The position numbers and the translations under genes are program-made. From Pedobacter petrophilus (GTDB lineage: Bacteria; Bacteroidota; Bacteroidia; Sphingobacteriales; Sphingobacteriaceae), in the NCBI RefSeq assembly GCF_009674725.1, contig NZ_WKKH01000020.1, forward strand, positions 1 to 64,000: 64,000 bases of DNA, given 5' to 3'. The notes beneath the pieces were generated by a model that did no database searches, had not been told where the DNA came from, and saw only the letters and a list, made by a program, of their open reading frames with translations. The first letter of the stretch is position 1. Every line of letters begins with the position of its first letter. Positions 44,976-52,859 of this stretch are shown here, piece after piece.

Positions 44976-45382
44976 AGCGATTAGCTTATTTAAAGGAAAG
45001 GATAAATAATCTCAACGCAACCCTATCTCCTTTAATGGAAATGGCAGAAACTTTGAGTGTTCAATTCGATTTTAGTCTCGATAGCCTGGATTACCTGGAG
45101 CTAATTTTGGTGAAGATCAACCCTGATTTTAATGATCCGGAACACAGCGGACTCTATGAAGACAGCTGGATTTACCTGGGCGAAACTTATCGAAGAATCC
45201 TGAATGGCAAGTGGAGCATCGCTGATGATGAAGAATATTATAAGGAAAGCCACAACTGTTTGCCGATGATTACCGATTTTGATCCCTATAATTCGGAACT
45301 TTTCCCGATGATAATTATTGATGTTTTTATGGAGCAGAGAATGCCACAATTCATGCGGCAACAGGTAGCGCAATACTTATAA
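44954..45382 (+). CDS. Immunity-type hypothetical protein, paralogue of 45534-46046
   Basis: A 142-residue acidic protein overlapping the end of the PoNi gene by 22 bp (translational coupling likely). Its pattern LDSLDYLELIL...DSWIYLGETYRRILNGKW...CLPMITDFDPY...FPM aligns with the body of the 45534 protein (YSIKSLTDLENYL...AAYFGEVVRKNIGGRW), so both belong to one unnamed family. Its position in the island suggests immunity. It lacks the NRWNLLDDSED tail of the paralogue. Confidence 0.6.
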   Translation: MADFDQVKRLAYLKERINNLNATLSPLMEMAETLSVQFDFSLDSLDYLELILVKINPDFNDPEHSGLYEDSWIYLGETYRRILNGKWSIADDEEYYKESHNCLPMITDFDPYNSELFPMIIIDVFMEQRMPQFMRQQVAQYL

Positions 45383-45533
45383 AAAAAGGTTTTCTAATTT
45401 ATCAAACTAATCGTGATGGTTAAATTTAAGTCATATATCCTTTAGAAAAAGGGTCTCATAACCATCTCAAAAATTTTAAATAAAACAGGTAAAAATTATT
45501 ACATAGGCTCAAAAACATCTTTATTATATCATT

Positions 45534-46046
45534 ATGAGTTTAGAAGATTTTACAAAAGTCGAATTAGAAGAAAAATTTGAAATGTTTATTTTTAACATGG
45601 ATGATTATTTAGAAAGTTTTATAGATAAAGTTGAAAAACAAGGTTACAATCTAGATTATTCAATCAAGAGTCTAACTGATTTAGAAAACTACTTAACTCA
45701 AAATAAAGTTGATAAGGATAGTGATGATGTTAATGATGCTGCTGCCTATTTTGGGGAAGTGGTAAGAAAAAATATTGGTGGAAGATGGGATTGTGATCTA
45801 GAAGATGAATCCGACTTATACTACGGAAAGCCAGTAATTGTTGGTCATACAACGCCAGATGATTTAATGTTATCACCATTTGACTCAGTAATGATTTATA
45901 TACTTCGACCTGCTAAAGATTTTTTCTTATCCGTAATAAGAAGCCATATTAATGATGAACCTATTAATTTAGATGAATTTCCAACTGAAGAAGAACCTAA
46001 AGAAAACAAAAACAGATGGAATTTATTAGATGATTCTGAAGATTAG
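45534..46046 (+). CDS. Immunity-type hypothetical protein with the shared C-terminal tail
   Basis: A 170-residue acidic protein in the same family as 44954-45382 (conserved YFGEVVR..IGGRW core, about residues 82-95). It ends DEPINLDEF.TEEE followed by 16 residues identical to the end of the 43255 protein. Upstream (45383-45533) is AT-rich with a short coding-like remnant (KNYYIGSKT). Function inferred only from the island. Confidence 0.58.
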   Translation: MSLEDFTKVELEEKFEMFIFNMDDYLESFIDKVEKQGYNLDYSIKSLTDLENYLTQNKVDKDSDDVNDAAAYFGEVVRKNIGGRWDCDLEDESDLYYGKPVIVGHTTPDDLMLSPFDSVMIYILRPAKDFFLSVIRSHINDEPINLDEFPTEEEPKENKNRWNLLDDSED

Positions 46047-46085
46047 TTAAAGAGCAGCATTAGCAATAATTCAAAATTATACATT

Positions 46086-46250
46086 ATGGCAGTTGGTTTA
46101 TTTATAGATCCGGTATTTTATAAAATTGGATCTGGTAGTTTCTTAAATAGTTTTTTTTCTACGATATATATTAAGTTAGAAAATAACAATTGGGGAAACA
46201 AATACCCACTTATTATGAATGACTTATACAATGGTTGTGTTAACAATTAA
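46086..46250 (+). pseudogene. Truncated Imm70-like immunity gene
   Basis: A 54-codon frame (ATG 46086, TAA 46248-46250) whose product starts MAVGLFIDPVFYKIG and continues FLNSFFSTIYIKLENN-NWGNKYPLIMNDLY. This matches, from memory, the first about 50 residues of immunity protein 70. The rest of the family (about 80 more residues) is missing. Its stop is 1 bp before the preferred PoNi2 start at 46252, so the PoNi2 gene appears to have been inserted into it. Confidence 0.58.
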
Positions 46251-46251
46251 T

Positions 46252-46944
46252 ATGAGAGACATACTAAATACAGAAGAAGGATATAAAGAAATTATCTGTA
46301 AAAATAATGAATACATAAAACTGGAATTTGAAGATTTAAATTCATACGTAGTGTCAGATGATAATGATAAAATTAAAGAAACGTATTGGAATCTACTTAA
46401 TTATACTTTAGATGTTTTAAAAGCTGAATATTCTTTAGGCAGTGATGTTGGCAACTTATTAGATTTTTATAAAAAAACTAGCCAATACATATTGAAATCC
46501 TGGATACCTGAAAGTGGTTACGTACAAATGATAGATATGCTTTCTCTGGGAATAATATTGGATATAGAAGACGAAGAATTCAATAAACTGGTTGCTCTGG
46601 TAGAAAAGGAAAATGTAAAAGATTACCTTATAGATTTCTTAATAAGATCAAGAAATTCTTCTTGGCCACAAACAGAAGGCTTCATATGGAAGAAGCCCTA
46701 TAAAGGAATTTCTGAAATTGTTTCGTGTGCTGCTGAAGATAAAGAAAAGGCAATGGCACATTTAAAAAAATATTTAAATGAATGGTATAGGTCAATTGAA
46801 ATCAAAACCCACAATAGTAAGTGGAATATCCATACTGGCTATTGGTGCTGGGAGGCTGGTGCGTTAGCTAAAATTCTGAAATTAGAAGACGCCGCTCTAA
46901 AAAATCAACAATATTATCCTTATGATTTAGTGCATTGGAAATAA
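46252..46944 (+). CDS. Second PoNi-type immunity protein (DUF1910/DUF1911)
   Basis: 230 residues from ATG 46252. An in-frame ATG at 46219 lies inside the Imm70 remnant, so I prefer the later start. It shares with 44211-44975 the N-terminal YWNLLNYTLDVLKAEYSLGSDV block and the C-terminal EWYRS...WNIHTGYWCWEAG signature (GYWCWE at 196-201). No PoNe toxin lies next to it, so it is an orphan immunity gene, perhaps against PoNe variants of competitors. Confidence 0.75.
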   Translation: MRDILNTEEGYKEIICKNNEYIKLEFEDLNSYVVSDDNDKIKETYWNLLNYTLDVLKAEYSLGSDVGNLLDFYKKTSQYILKSWIPESGYVQMIDMLSLGIILDIEDEEFNKLVALVEKENVKDYLIDFLIRSRNSSWPQTEGFIWKKPYKGISEIVSCAAEDKEKAMAHLKKYLNEWYRSIEIKTHNSKWNIHTGYWCWEAGALAKILKLEDAALKNQQYYPYDLVHWK

Positions 46945-47287
46945 GCGATTGGATTATGGAAAAATACATCAAAATAATGTACATCTTGGCTCAAAACAGT
47001 AGGGATGCGGATTTTATCAAATCTAAACTAGAAAAATAATTATTAGGTACTTGAGGTAAATCCTTGATAACGGGTTGCTTTCGTTTCATAAATTACAGAA
47101 AAACCCTGCATTACTGCAAGGCTTTCTGTAATCGATACGTGCAAAACGGATCATTTACCGGGTATAAGGGCTTCAGGCAAAATATTGTAGCATGATAAGC
47201 CTAAATAAGGTTAGTTCTGTTTTGCCCGGACAGATTGAGGTACGAATGGAAACTATAAAGCACTGTTGATTAATGAGCTGTTTTTTT
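46945..47287. other. Gap after the immunity island, with hairpin
   Basis: It contains a 27-codon frame at 46956-47039 (MEKYIKIMYILAQ..., probably a gene remnant). A hairpin at 47089-47133 pairs attacagaaa with tttctgtaat, with inner ctgca/tgca; it may end the island's transcript. Nothing else is recognised. Confidence 0.5.
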
Positions 47288-48058
47288 TTATTTCATCAGA
47301 CTGATATTGGTCAGCCCGCCATCTGAAAGGATTTCGGTGCCCACTATAAAAGCAGAATCATCCGAAGCTAAAAAAACAGCAGCGTGTCCGATATCGGCCG
47401 GAAGCCCTTGTCTGCCCACAGGTGTAATGTCTACCCAACTTTGTTTAACCTGTTCCAGCATTTCCTGTGGTACCAGCTTGCCAAAAACAGGCGTATCGAT
47501 AGAGCCAGGCGAGAGGGTATTCACCCTTATTTTTCTGGCAAGAAGATCTAAAGACAGGCCTTTTGCCAAAGAGATGATTGCGGCCTTTGCTGCGGCATAG
47601 ATCGTCATTCCGGGTGCGGCACGGTGGGCGGCGCTGGAGCCGATGAGGATGATGGAAGCGCCATCATTTAAAAAAGGAAGTGATTTTTGCACGGTAAAGT
47701 AGGCGCTTTTCAAATTCAGGTCCATGTAGCGGTCATAGTTTTCTTCGGTTATATCCTCAACAGAAGCCATAGGCATACCATCTACAATGCCACCGGCGTT
47801 CACCACCAGTACATCAATCTTCCCAAATTTTCCGGCAGTTGTTTTAAATATATTTTCCAGGTCGCTACTGTTGGTTACATCGCCTTTTACGGCCATAAAC
47901 CCTGCACCCAGTTCAGTCACGGACTGGTTTAATGTAGCTTCATTTCTTCCGGTAATGGTACCAACGGCGCCTGCATTTTTAAATGCGTCTGCAATACCCC
48001 ATCCAATACCACTGTTGCCGCCTGTAATTACGGCTACCTTGTTTTTTAATTTTGTCAT
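47288..48058 (-). CDS. SDR family oxidoreductase
   Basis: A 256-residue short-chain dehydrogenase with TGGNSGIG (12-19), VNAGG (about 86-90), catalytic Ser (GSSAAH, about 142), Tyr-x3-Lys (YAAAK, about 157-161) and the PG motif LSPGSIDTP (about 186). The substrate is unknown. It is second in a two-gene operon, 25 bp after another SDR gene, and divergent from an HxlR regulator gene. Confidence 0.85.
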   Translation of the reverse strand: MTKLKNKVAVITGGNSGIGWGIADAFKNAGAVGTITGRNEATLNQSVTELGAGFMAVKGDVTNSSDLENIFKTTAGKFGKIDVLVVNAGGIVDGMPMASVEDITEENYDRYMDLNLKSAYFTVQKSLPFLNDGASIILIGSSAAHRAAPGMTIYAAAKAAIISLAKGLSLDLLARKIRVNTLSPGSIDTPVFGKLVPQEMLEQVKQSWVDITPVGRQGLPADIGHAAVFLASDDSAFIVGTEILSDGGLTNISLMK

Positions 48059-48083
48059 TTTGTTTTTGCTATTTATTTGATCT

Positions 48084-48839
48084 TTAAATTCCGTAGATAC
48101 CGCCAGAAACGACTATTTTTTCTCCGGTAATCCACGCGGCATCCTCACTGGCCAGGAATACGGCAACTTTTGCAATATCATCAGGTTGTCCGGTTCGCCC
48201 AAGTGGGGTATTGGCTACTAATTTGGCTTCAAAATCACTGCCTATAAAACCTGCGCTATGGGAACCTTCTGTTTCAACTACGCCGGGTAAAATAGAGTTG
48301 ATGCGGATGTTTCTTCCGCCGAATTCTTTAGACAGGGCAATGGTGATGGCATCTAAGGCTGCTTTGGTTGCAGAATACACGGAGCCCGTTGGCAGCGGCG
48401 TATTGCTGGCACCAGAACTGATGTTTATGATATTGCCGCCTTTATCTCCGAATAACTTAATTGCCGCCTGTATGGCTAGTATAGACCCCAGCACATTGAT
48501 GTTGAAATGTTGATGGAATGTAGAAGGAGATACTGTTTCGATTGATTCGTATAAATAAACCCCGGCGTTATTTACCAGGATATCCAGCGTACCAAAGGCC
48601 TGTTGTGTTTCTTCGAATAACCTGTTGATATCTGCCTCTTGAGATACATCTGCCTGTACAGCAATGGCAATGCCACCCTTATTAGTGATCTCGTTCACTA
48701 CCTGATCTGCATCTGCTTTGCTGGAAGCATAATTCACCACCACTTTTGCGCCAGCTGCTGCATAATATTTAGCGATAGCAGCACCTATACCTTTAGATGC
48801 GCCGGTTACTACGGCTACTTTGTTTTCTAATTTATTCAT
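48084..48839 (-). CDS. SDR family oxidoreductase, HxlR-linked
   Basis: A 251-residue short-chain dehydrogenase with TGASKGIG (13-20), NNAG (about 89-92), Ser in ISSGASN (about 142), YSATK (about 155-159) and ILPGVVETEG (about 185). It resembles the FabG/glucose-1-dehydrogenase group. First gene of the SDR pair. Its start is 103 bp from the divergent HxlR gene, whose product probably represses it. Confidence 0.85.
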   Translation of the reverse strand: MNKLENKVAVVTGASKGIGAAIAKYYAAAGAKVVVNYASSKADADQVVNEITNKGGIAIAVQADVSQEADINRLFEETQQAFGTLDILVNNAGVYLYESIETVSPSTFHQHFNINVLGSILAIQAAIKLFGDKGGNIINISSGASNTPLPTGSVYSATKAALDAITIALSKEFGGRNIRINSILPGVVETEGSHSAGFIGSDFEAKLVANTPLGRTGQPDDIAKVAVFLASEDAAWITGEKIVVSGGIYGI

Positions 48840-48888
48840 GATTCTTTTTATTTTAATTATGCAGCAAAGCTAAATGGTATTTATATAA

Positions 48889-48941
48889 TTTAGTAACTTT
48901 GTATCTAAAAGTAACAGTAACCTAGAGGGAACAAAGTAACA
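48889..48941. promoter_or_regulatory. Putative HxlR operator and divergent promoters
   Basis: agtaac occurs at about 48892 and 48913, with agtaac again at 48935. acttt-gt at 48896-48902 and acaaagt at 48931-48937 form an inverted pair. TAACTTTG (+) and, on the minus strand, TAGCTTTG near 48871 match the -7 element TAnnTTTG. The arrangement fits autoregulation plus control of the SDR pair. Confidence 0.45.
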
Positions 48942-48942
48942 T

Positions 48943-49299
48943 ATGGAGTGCATACCACAATCTCAGCAGGATAGAAAAAAAGAAATGATGGCCGTTCATG
49001 ATGCCATGGATGTGCTGAACGGAAAATGGAAGATTAACATCATTTCCTCTATTTGCTATTACAACAAAAGAAGGTTTTCTGATATCCTGAATGATGTAAC
49101 CGGGATCTCAAACAAGATGCTGAGTAAAGAATTAAAGGAGCTGGAAGTGAATAAGCTGGTTGCAAGGACAGTGTTAAATACGCATCCGGTAACGATTCAG
49201 TACGAATTAACCGAACATGGCAAAACCTTAAAAACCATTATTAACAATTTAACCGATTGGGGAATCCAGCACCGAAAGGAAGTTACCGGGAGAAATTAG
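48943..49299 (+). CDS. HxlR-family winged-helix regulator
   Basis: A 118-residue MarR-like winged helix of the HxlR type. It has an early conserved Cys (MECIP, Cys3), the LNGKWKINIISSI helix (about 24-36), RRFSDILNDVTGISNKMLSKELKELE recognition region (about 43-68) and wing VTIQYELTEHGKTL. HxlR proteins often sense electrophiles or aldehydes through the N-terminal Cys. The divergent SDR operon is the likely target. Confidence 0.85.
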   Translation: MECIPQSQQDRKKEMMAVHDAMDVLNGKWKINIISSICYYNKRRFSDILNDVTGISNKMLSKELKELEVNKLVARTVLNTHPVTIQYELTEHGKTLKTIINNLTDWGIQHRKEVTGRN

Positions 49300-49466
49300 T
49301 ATTGGTGGTTATGGGTGTAATCCTGTAAGCCTTCCCGTAAAGGAATGGTTAATAAGGATAGCAGTTTAGTGGGTTTTCAAACCGGAAAACGGCCGGAGCA
49401 CTTTGCGTGTATCGCATATTGCCTCCGTAAGGTTAACTAACCTGATTTTTTAACTATGGCACCACA

Positions 49467-50011
49467 ATGCAGACACTTTTCCCCCTGGCGCCCATTTTAC
49501 CAGATGGATTTTTATACCTTGAAGATTTTATTTCTTTAGCGCAAGAGCAGCAATTGCTGGCGGCAGTTAAAGCACTTCCGCTTCATACGATGATTTTCCA
49601 GGGATTTGAAACCAAAAGATTGGTAGAAAATTTCGGCTACGATTACCATTTCGATAGCCGCAAGATTAGTGCAGGCAAACCCATTCCAGCTGCGTTTTCT
49701 TTCCTGATCGAATTGGTAGCTGATTTCCTTTCCTGCAAGCTGGAAGACTTTCAGGAGTTGCTGGTTACGGCTTATCCGCCCGGCGCTGTAATTAACCGGC
49801 GCCGGGATGCACCTTTTGAAATGATTGCAGGAATTTCCCTGTCAGCAGATTTTGTATTCCGCTTACGTCCGTACGCCAGGGCCAAACAGGGGAGGAAATC
49901 CACCCGGTCGCTCTACCTGTTGAGCGGCGTTGCCCGGGAAGAATGGGAGCACAGTACCATGCCTGTACTGCTACCCGGTATTCAATCCCCCTTACCTTAA
50001 GGGAAACCTGA
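49467..50011 (+). pseudogene. Decayed AlkB-like 2-oxoglutarate/Fe(II) dioxygenase
   Basis: An AlkB-type demethylase by overall pattern (YHFDSRKISAGKPIP, DAPFEMIAGISL, FRLRP, RSLYLLSGVAREEWEHS), with two defects. In the iron-binding HxD motif, usually NWHRDAP, the sequence is NRRRDAP (about residue 110), so the first His ligand is absent. After MPVLLPG (about residue 168) the frame is lost. The +1 frame reads TRYSIPLTLRET and ends at 50011, which resembles the normal RYSITFRTL ending. The present ORF stops at 50000. A sequencing error could explain the shift but not the missing His. Confidence 0.75.
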
Positions 50012-50039
50012 TTACTCCGGGGGATGTGATAACGCGTTG

Positions 50040-51035
50040 CTACGCAATACCGTATTTGATCATGAAATTTTGCACGGCCTTAATGGTGGTCTCGGGGTAT
50101 TCGATCAGGCTTTGGTGCCCGCCCTTAACCATTGCGAGTTCGCTGCGGTTGAGGTGTTGATGGAGGTACAAACCAGCGGCGGGAGCAATCAGGCGGTCTT
50201 CAGTAGCCGCTATCACCAGGCAGGGCATGTCTATTTTATCAAGGTCTTTGCTCATGTCGAACCGGAAGGTTGCCATTAAACTCCTGGCAGCGGTTTGTGC
50301 AGTGGTGTTCGCTGCTGATCTGGCCATCTGCCGGAGCGTAGCGCTGCTTTGGTTTCCTTTAAATAACAGCAGGCGGTAAAACAGGCAACTCAAACCAGAA
50401 CTGTATGCCAGGTAACCCATTGCGGTAAAGAATTTATTGTGCCGGGCAATATAACTTAGCGTTGGGTCAATCAGCCGCCACTGGATCAGGGAAGGGATAG
50501 GACCAAACGGCATTGTTTCTAACGGGTTGGTATAACCGCAATGCTGCAGGATGATGGCTTTTGGCGCAGGCAGGTAGTTTTGTTTGCAATATTCCTGGCA
50601 AATCATTCCACCGAGGCTGTGGCCATGTAATACCGGCTGTTGGATGTTCAATTGAGTCAGGATATGGTTCAGGTCTAATGCCAGTGCCTTGATGGAGAAA
50701 TCACGGCCATCTGGTGATGATCCATGTCCCGGCAAATCAATGCTGATCAGCCAGTAGTCGTTACTGAAATTTTGCTCCAGGTATTGCCATTGCTGCTTAT
50801 TGGCATTTATGCCGTGGATAAATACCAGTGGCTGCGCTTCACGCCGACCAGTACTTTTTACGAAAAGCACATTACCTGTAGAACTTTTGATGTATTGCCC
50901 CTGAGTGTTGTTTTCTTCTTCTGGCACCGGTTTATTTCGGTTCCGGCTGGATAACAGCCAGGAAACAGGGTATCTGCCGAAGAGTAAGATCAGGGCTGCA
51001 ATGCCGTAACTTGTTTTTTTAAGGTTAAGTTTCAT
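50040..51035 (-). CDS. Membrane-anchored alpha/beta hydrolase
   Basis: A 331-residue enzyme with an N-terminal membrane anchor (about residues 10-27). It has the oxyanion/HG region VFIHGINANKQQW (about 71-83), nucleophile Ser in LHGHSLGGM (about 140), acid Asp in AATEDRLIAP (about 284) and base His in KGGHQSLIEY (about 309). The substrate is unknown. It is convergent with, and 28 bp from, the end of the decayed alkB-like gene. Confidence 0.82.
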   Translation of the reverse strand: MKLNLKKTSYGIAALILLFGRYPVSWLLSSRNRNKPVPEEENNTQGQYIKSSTGNVLFVKSTGRREAQPLVFIHGINANKQQWQYLEQNFSNDYWLISIDLPGHGSSPDGRDFSIKALALDLNHILTQLNIQQPVLHGHSLGGMICQEYCKQNYLPAPKAIILQHCGYTNPLETMPFGPIPSLIQWRLIDPTLSYIARHNKFFTAMGYLAYSSGLSCLFYRLLLFKGNQSSATLRQMARSAANTTAQTAARSLMATFRFDMSKDLDKIDMPCLVIAATEDRLIAPAAGLYLHQHLNRSELAMVKGGHQSLIEYPETTIKAVQNFMIKYGIA

Positions 51036-51697
51036 AAATAATCAATCGATAGGCATCACCTGGAAAATGAAATTGGTTCACATGATTTCTGCTCCATGCA
51101 GGTTATCAGAGTGCCTGCTATCTAAACATAGCCCATCAGCCGGTTGTTTTGAGATTGTAGAAGAAAGGGGAAAGGTTAACTCCCATCGCCTGATGTATGA
51201 TTCAGTTTTAAATGGTATCATATTCACCTAATATCGAAACCAGGGAAATACAGTGAAGGAAAGCTGTACAGCTTTTCGCTTAATTTGTTATGATGAGTAG
51301 GGAAAGGCAATCCGCGAACAAAATGTTTTGATTGCTGTACTGAGGGAAATCTTAAAAATGGAGTCAGCGGATTGCTTTTGACTGTTCCGAACAAGTTGTA
51401 CTACCATTAAGAATTTAACAGGAATTCCGCTTGTGTATTATGGTTCGTTAATGAACACCGTCGAGTTGACAGTTCTTTTTATAAGATGCCTCGAGCACCT
51501 AACATGCTTTAGACCTGACACCAGGGGGAATAATGTGCCATTGAAATAAGGTTCACCATCTATTTGATTGGCAATACCTTATTCAAGTAACAATAATTTG
51601 ATATGGTAGGTAATTAATTAGATCATCAGATAATAACTTATTATAAGGATAGGCATCAGCTACTGAATACTGAGCTAATTCTTAATCATACGCAGAT

Positions 51698-51734
51698 ATG
51701 GGTAAAAACACCTGTTAGAAAAGGGTGTTTTTAC
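51698..51734 (+). terminator. Perfect hairpin of unknown transcript
   Basis: gggtaaaaacacc (51698-51710) and ggtgtttttaccc (51722-51734) are exact reverse complements. No protein gene lies upstream on the + strand, so it may end a small RNA or a premature leader transcript of the operon. Confidence 0.6.
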
Positions 51735-51837
51735 CCTAAAAGTTCTTTTTTATTGCCATAACTTTATCATAGATATCAATCATCCTAATGGGCTTAATCA
51801 CTTCATTAGGAGGTATTAACGTATAAATTTTAAAAAA

Positions 51838-52002
51838 ATGAAAACGCCTCTCTCAATCATTAATCTGCTGATTCTATTTTCTCTTTTTCTCAGGCAGCAA
51901 TTAAAGCAGGTGATCTGGTTTTTTCCAGATTGTTACACGTCTTTTCAATTCGCAATAGTCTGTCGGGTTTTTATTTTTCATTTGTTTTTAGTGGCTTTTT
52001 AA
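51838..52002 (+). CDS. Possible small hydrophobic ORF
   Basis: 54 codons from ATG 51838 to TAA at 52000. The product is rich in Leu, Ile, Phe and Val, with two possible membrane spans (LSIINLLILFSLFL; RVFIFHLFLVAF). An aggagg lies too far upstream (about 28 nt) to serve it. It may be a small membrane peptide that heads the giant-protein operon or a chance frame. Confidence 0.28.
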   Translation: MKTPLSIINLLILFSLFLRQQLKQVIWFFPDCYTSFQFAIVCRVFIFHLFLVAF

Positions 52003-52065
52003 TGCAGCCGAATGTGCCTATTCAAATAAAACCAATTATAAAATTTTAATTTAAAACAAAAAATC

Positions 52066-52407
52066 ATGGCAAATCCAACAATCAACCAGAATGGTACTGC
52101 AACCATTACACCTTCACAGAATTGTACCATCACCACTTCAAGTGGCGTTGCAAGTACCATTAACACGGTGAACACTTCCACTTCAAATAACCTGATGGTG
52201 GTTATTTCCGGTGTGCCAACCGGCGCATCTGTATTTGTGAATGGTCAACCCTCTACTTATTTAAATGGCCTATTTACGGTACCTGCGAATTCACCTTCAT
52301 TCGCTATTGTGGTATACGGAACCCTGATGGGGGCTGTTATCACCATCCAGAACAACACCAGTTCAGCCGTGCCTGCCAGCGCTTTAATTACTTGTGTAAC
52401 GGCTTAA
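52066..52407 (+). CDS. Uncharged Thr/Asn/Ser-rich beta protein, first gene of the giant-protein operon
   Basis: A 113-residue product with no Asp, Glu, Lys, Arg, His or Trp at all. It is rich in Thr, Asn, Ser, Val and Ala, has two Cys (residues 20 and 110) and short Thr-Thr-Ser runs. No signal peptide. The alternating pattern suggests a beta structure of 8-10 strands, possibly self-assembling. No family recognised. It leads a + strand operon with 17-31 bp gaps between genes. Confidence 0.65.
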   Translation: MANPTINQNGTATITPSQNCTITTSSGVASTINTVNTSTSNNLMVVISGVPTGASVFVNGQPSTYLNGLFTVPANSPSFAIVVYGTLMGAVITIQNNTSSAVPASALITCVTA

Positions 52408-52424
52408 GTTTTAAACTTTAGCAG

Positions 52425-52829
52425 TTGAAAATTTTAAGAAAGACAGTAAAAGGAGGAGTATGTATCCTTGTTTTCTTTCTGATGATGTTGAGTTGGACCC
52501 TGGTATTAAGTCAGAGTCCAGCAAAACAACATCAGAAAACAATTACACTATTGCCCTTTGAATACACCCAACTGAAGACTAATAATGGTACATTTTGTGT
52601 GTATTATATGCGAAATGCAAGCCTTTCCAATATTGCAGTCGCCGTGAATACCGGAGCACCAGATTCCATTAAATACGATAATGGGTCACTTTTTAACGGT
52701 ATCCATACTTTAGCACCGGGGCAACAAATTATTGTAGTTGGGGACTTTAAAGGGGAGCAGCTTTCTACCATTAACCTGTCTGTGCAAAATGTAGCAATTA
52801 CCACGATGCTCTTTTGTCCTGGTCATTGA
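52425..52829 (+). CDS. Small exported protein of the giant-protein operon
   Basis: 134 residues from TTG 52425. A basic start (MKILRKTVKGG) leads into a hydrophobic helix (VCILVFFLMMLSWTLVL) and a probable cleavage near LSQS, or it stays anchored. The mature 100 residues are beta-rich with two Cys (FCVYYM, LFCPGH). No family recognised. It follows the uncharged protein at 17 bp and precedes the 1240-residue gene by 30 bp. Confidence 0.6.
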   Translation: MKILRKTVKGGVCILVFFLMMLSWTLVLSQSPAKQHQKTITLLPFEYTQLKTNNGTFCVYYMRNASLSNIAVAVNTGAPDSIKYDNGSLFNGIHTLAPGQQIIVVGDFKGEQLSTINLSVQNVAITTMLFCPGH

Positions 52830-52859
52830 TTTTTATTATACCTATTAAATCAACCTATT

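Larger units (their letters stand above)
51036..52065. other. 1-kb gap before the giant-protein operon
   Basis: It contains a long inverted repeat, aaggcaatccgc (51303) with gcggattgctt (about 51367); a perfect 13-bp hairpin, gggtaaaaacacc / ggtgtttttaccc (51698-51734); and a 54-codon hydrophobic frame at 51838-52002. Otherwise no gene is seen. It probably holds the operon's regulatory region, and perhaps a non-coding RNA ending at the 51698 hairpin. Confidence 0.45.

Noticed and set aside
38298..46944. CRISPR array or phage origin for the AT-rich repeats around the island
   Set aside because: No regular short repeat-spacer pattern, integrase, capsid or tail genes. VgrG and PAAR-like genes with immunity genes are better explained by T6SS.
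50037..50279. 80-codon + frame over the end of the alpha/beta hydrolase gene
   Set aside because: Antisense shadow of the hydrolase coding sequence (His/Glu segment).
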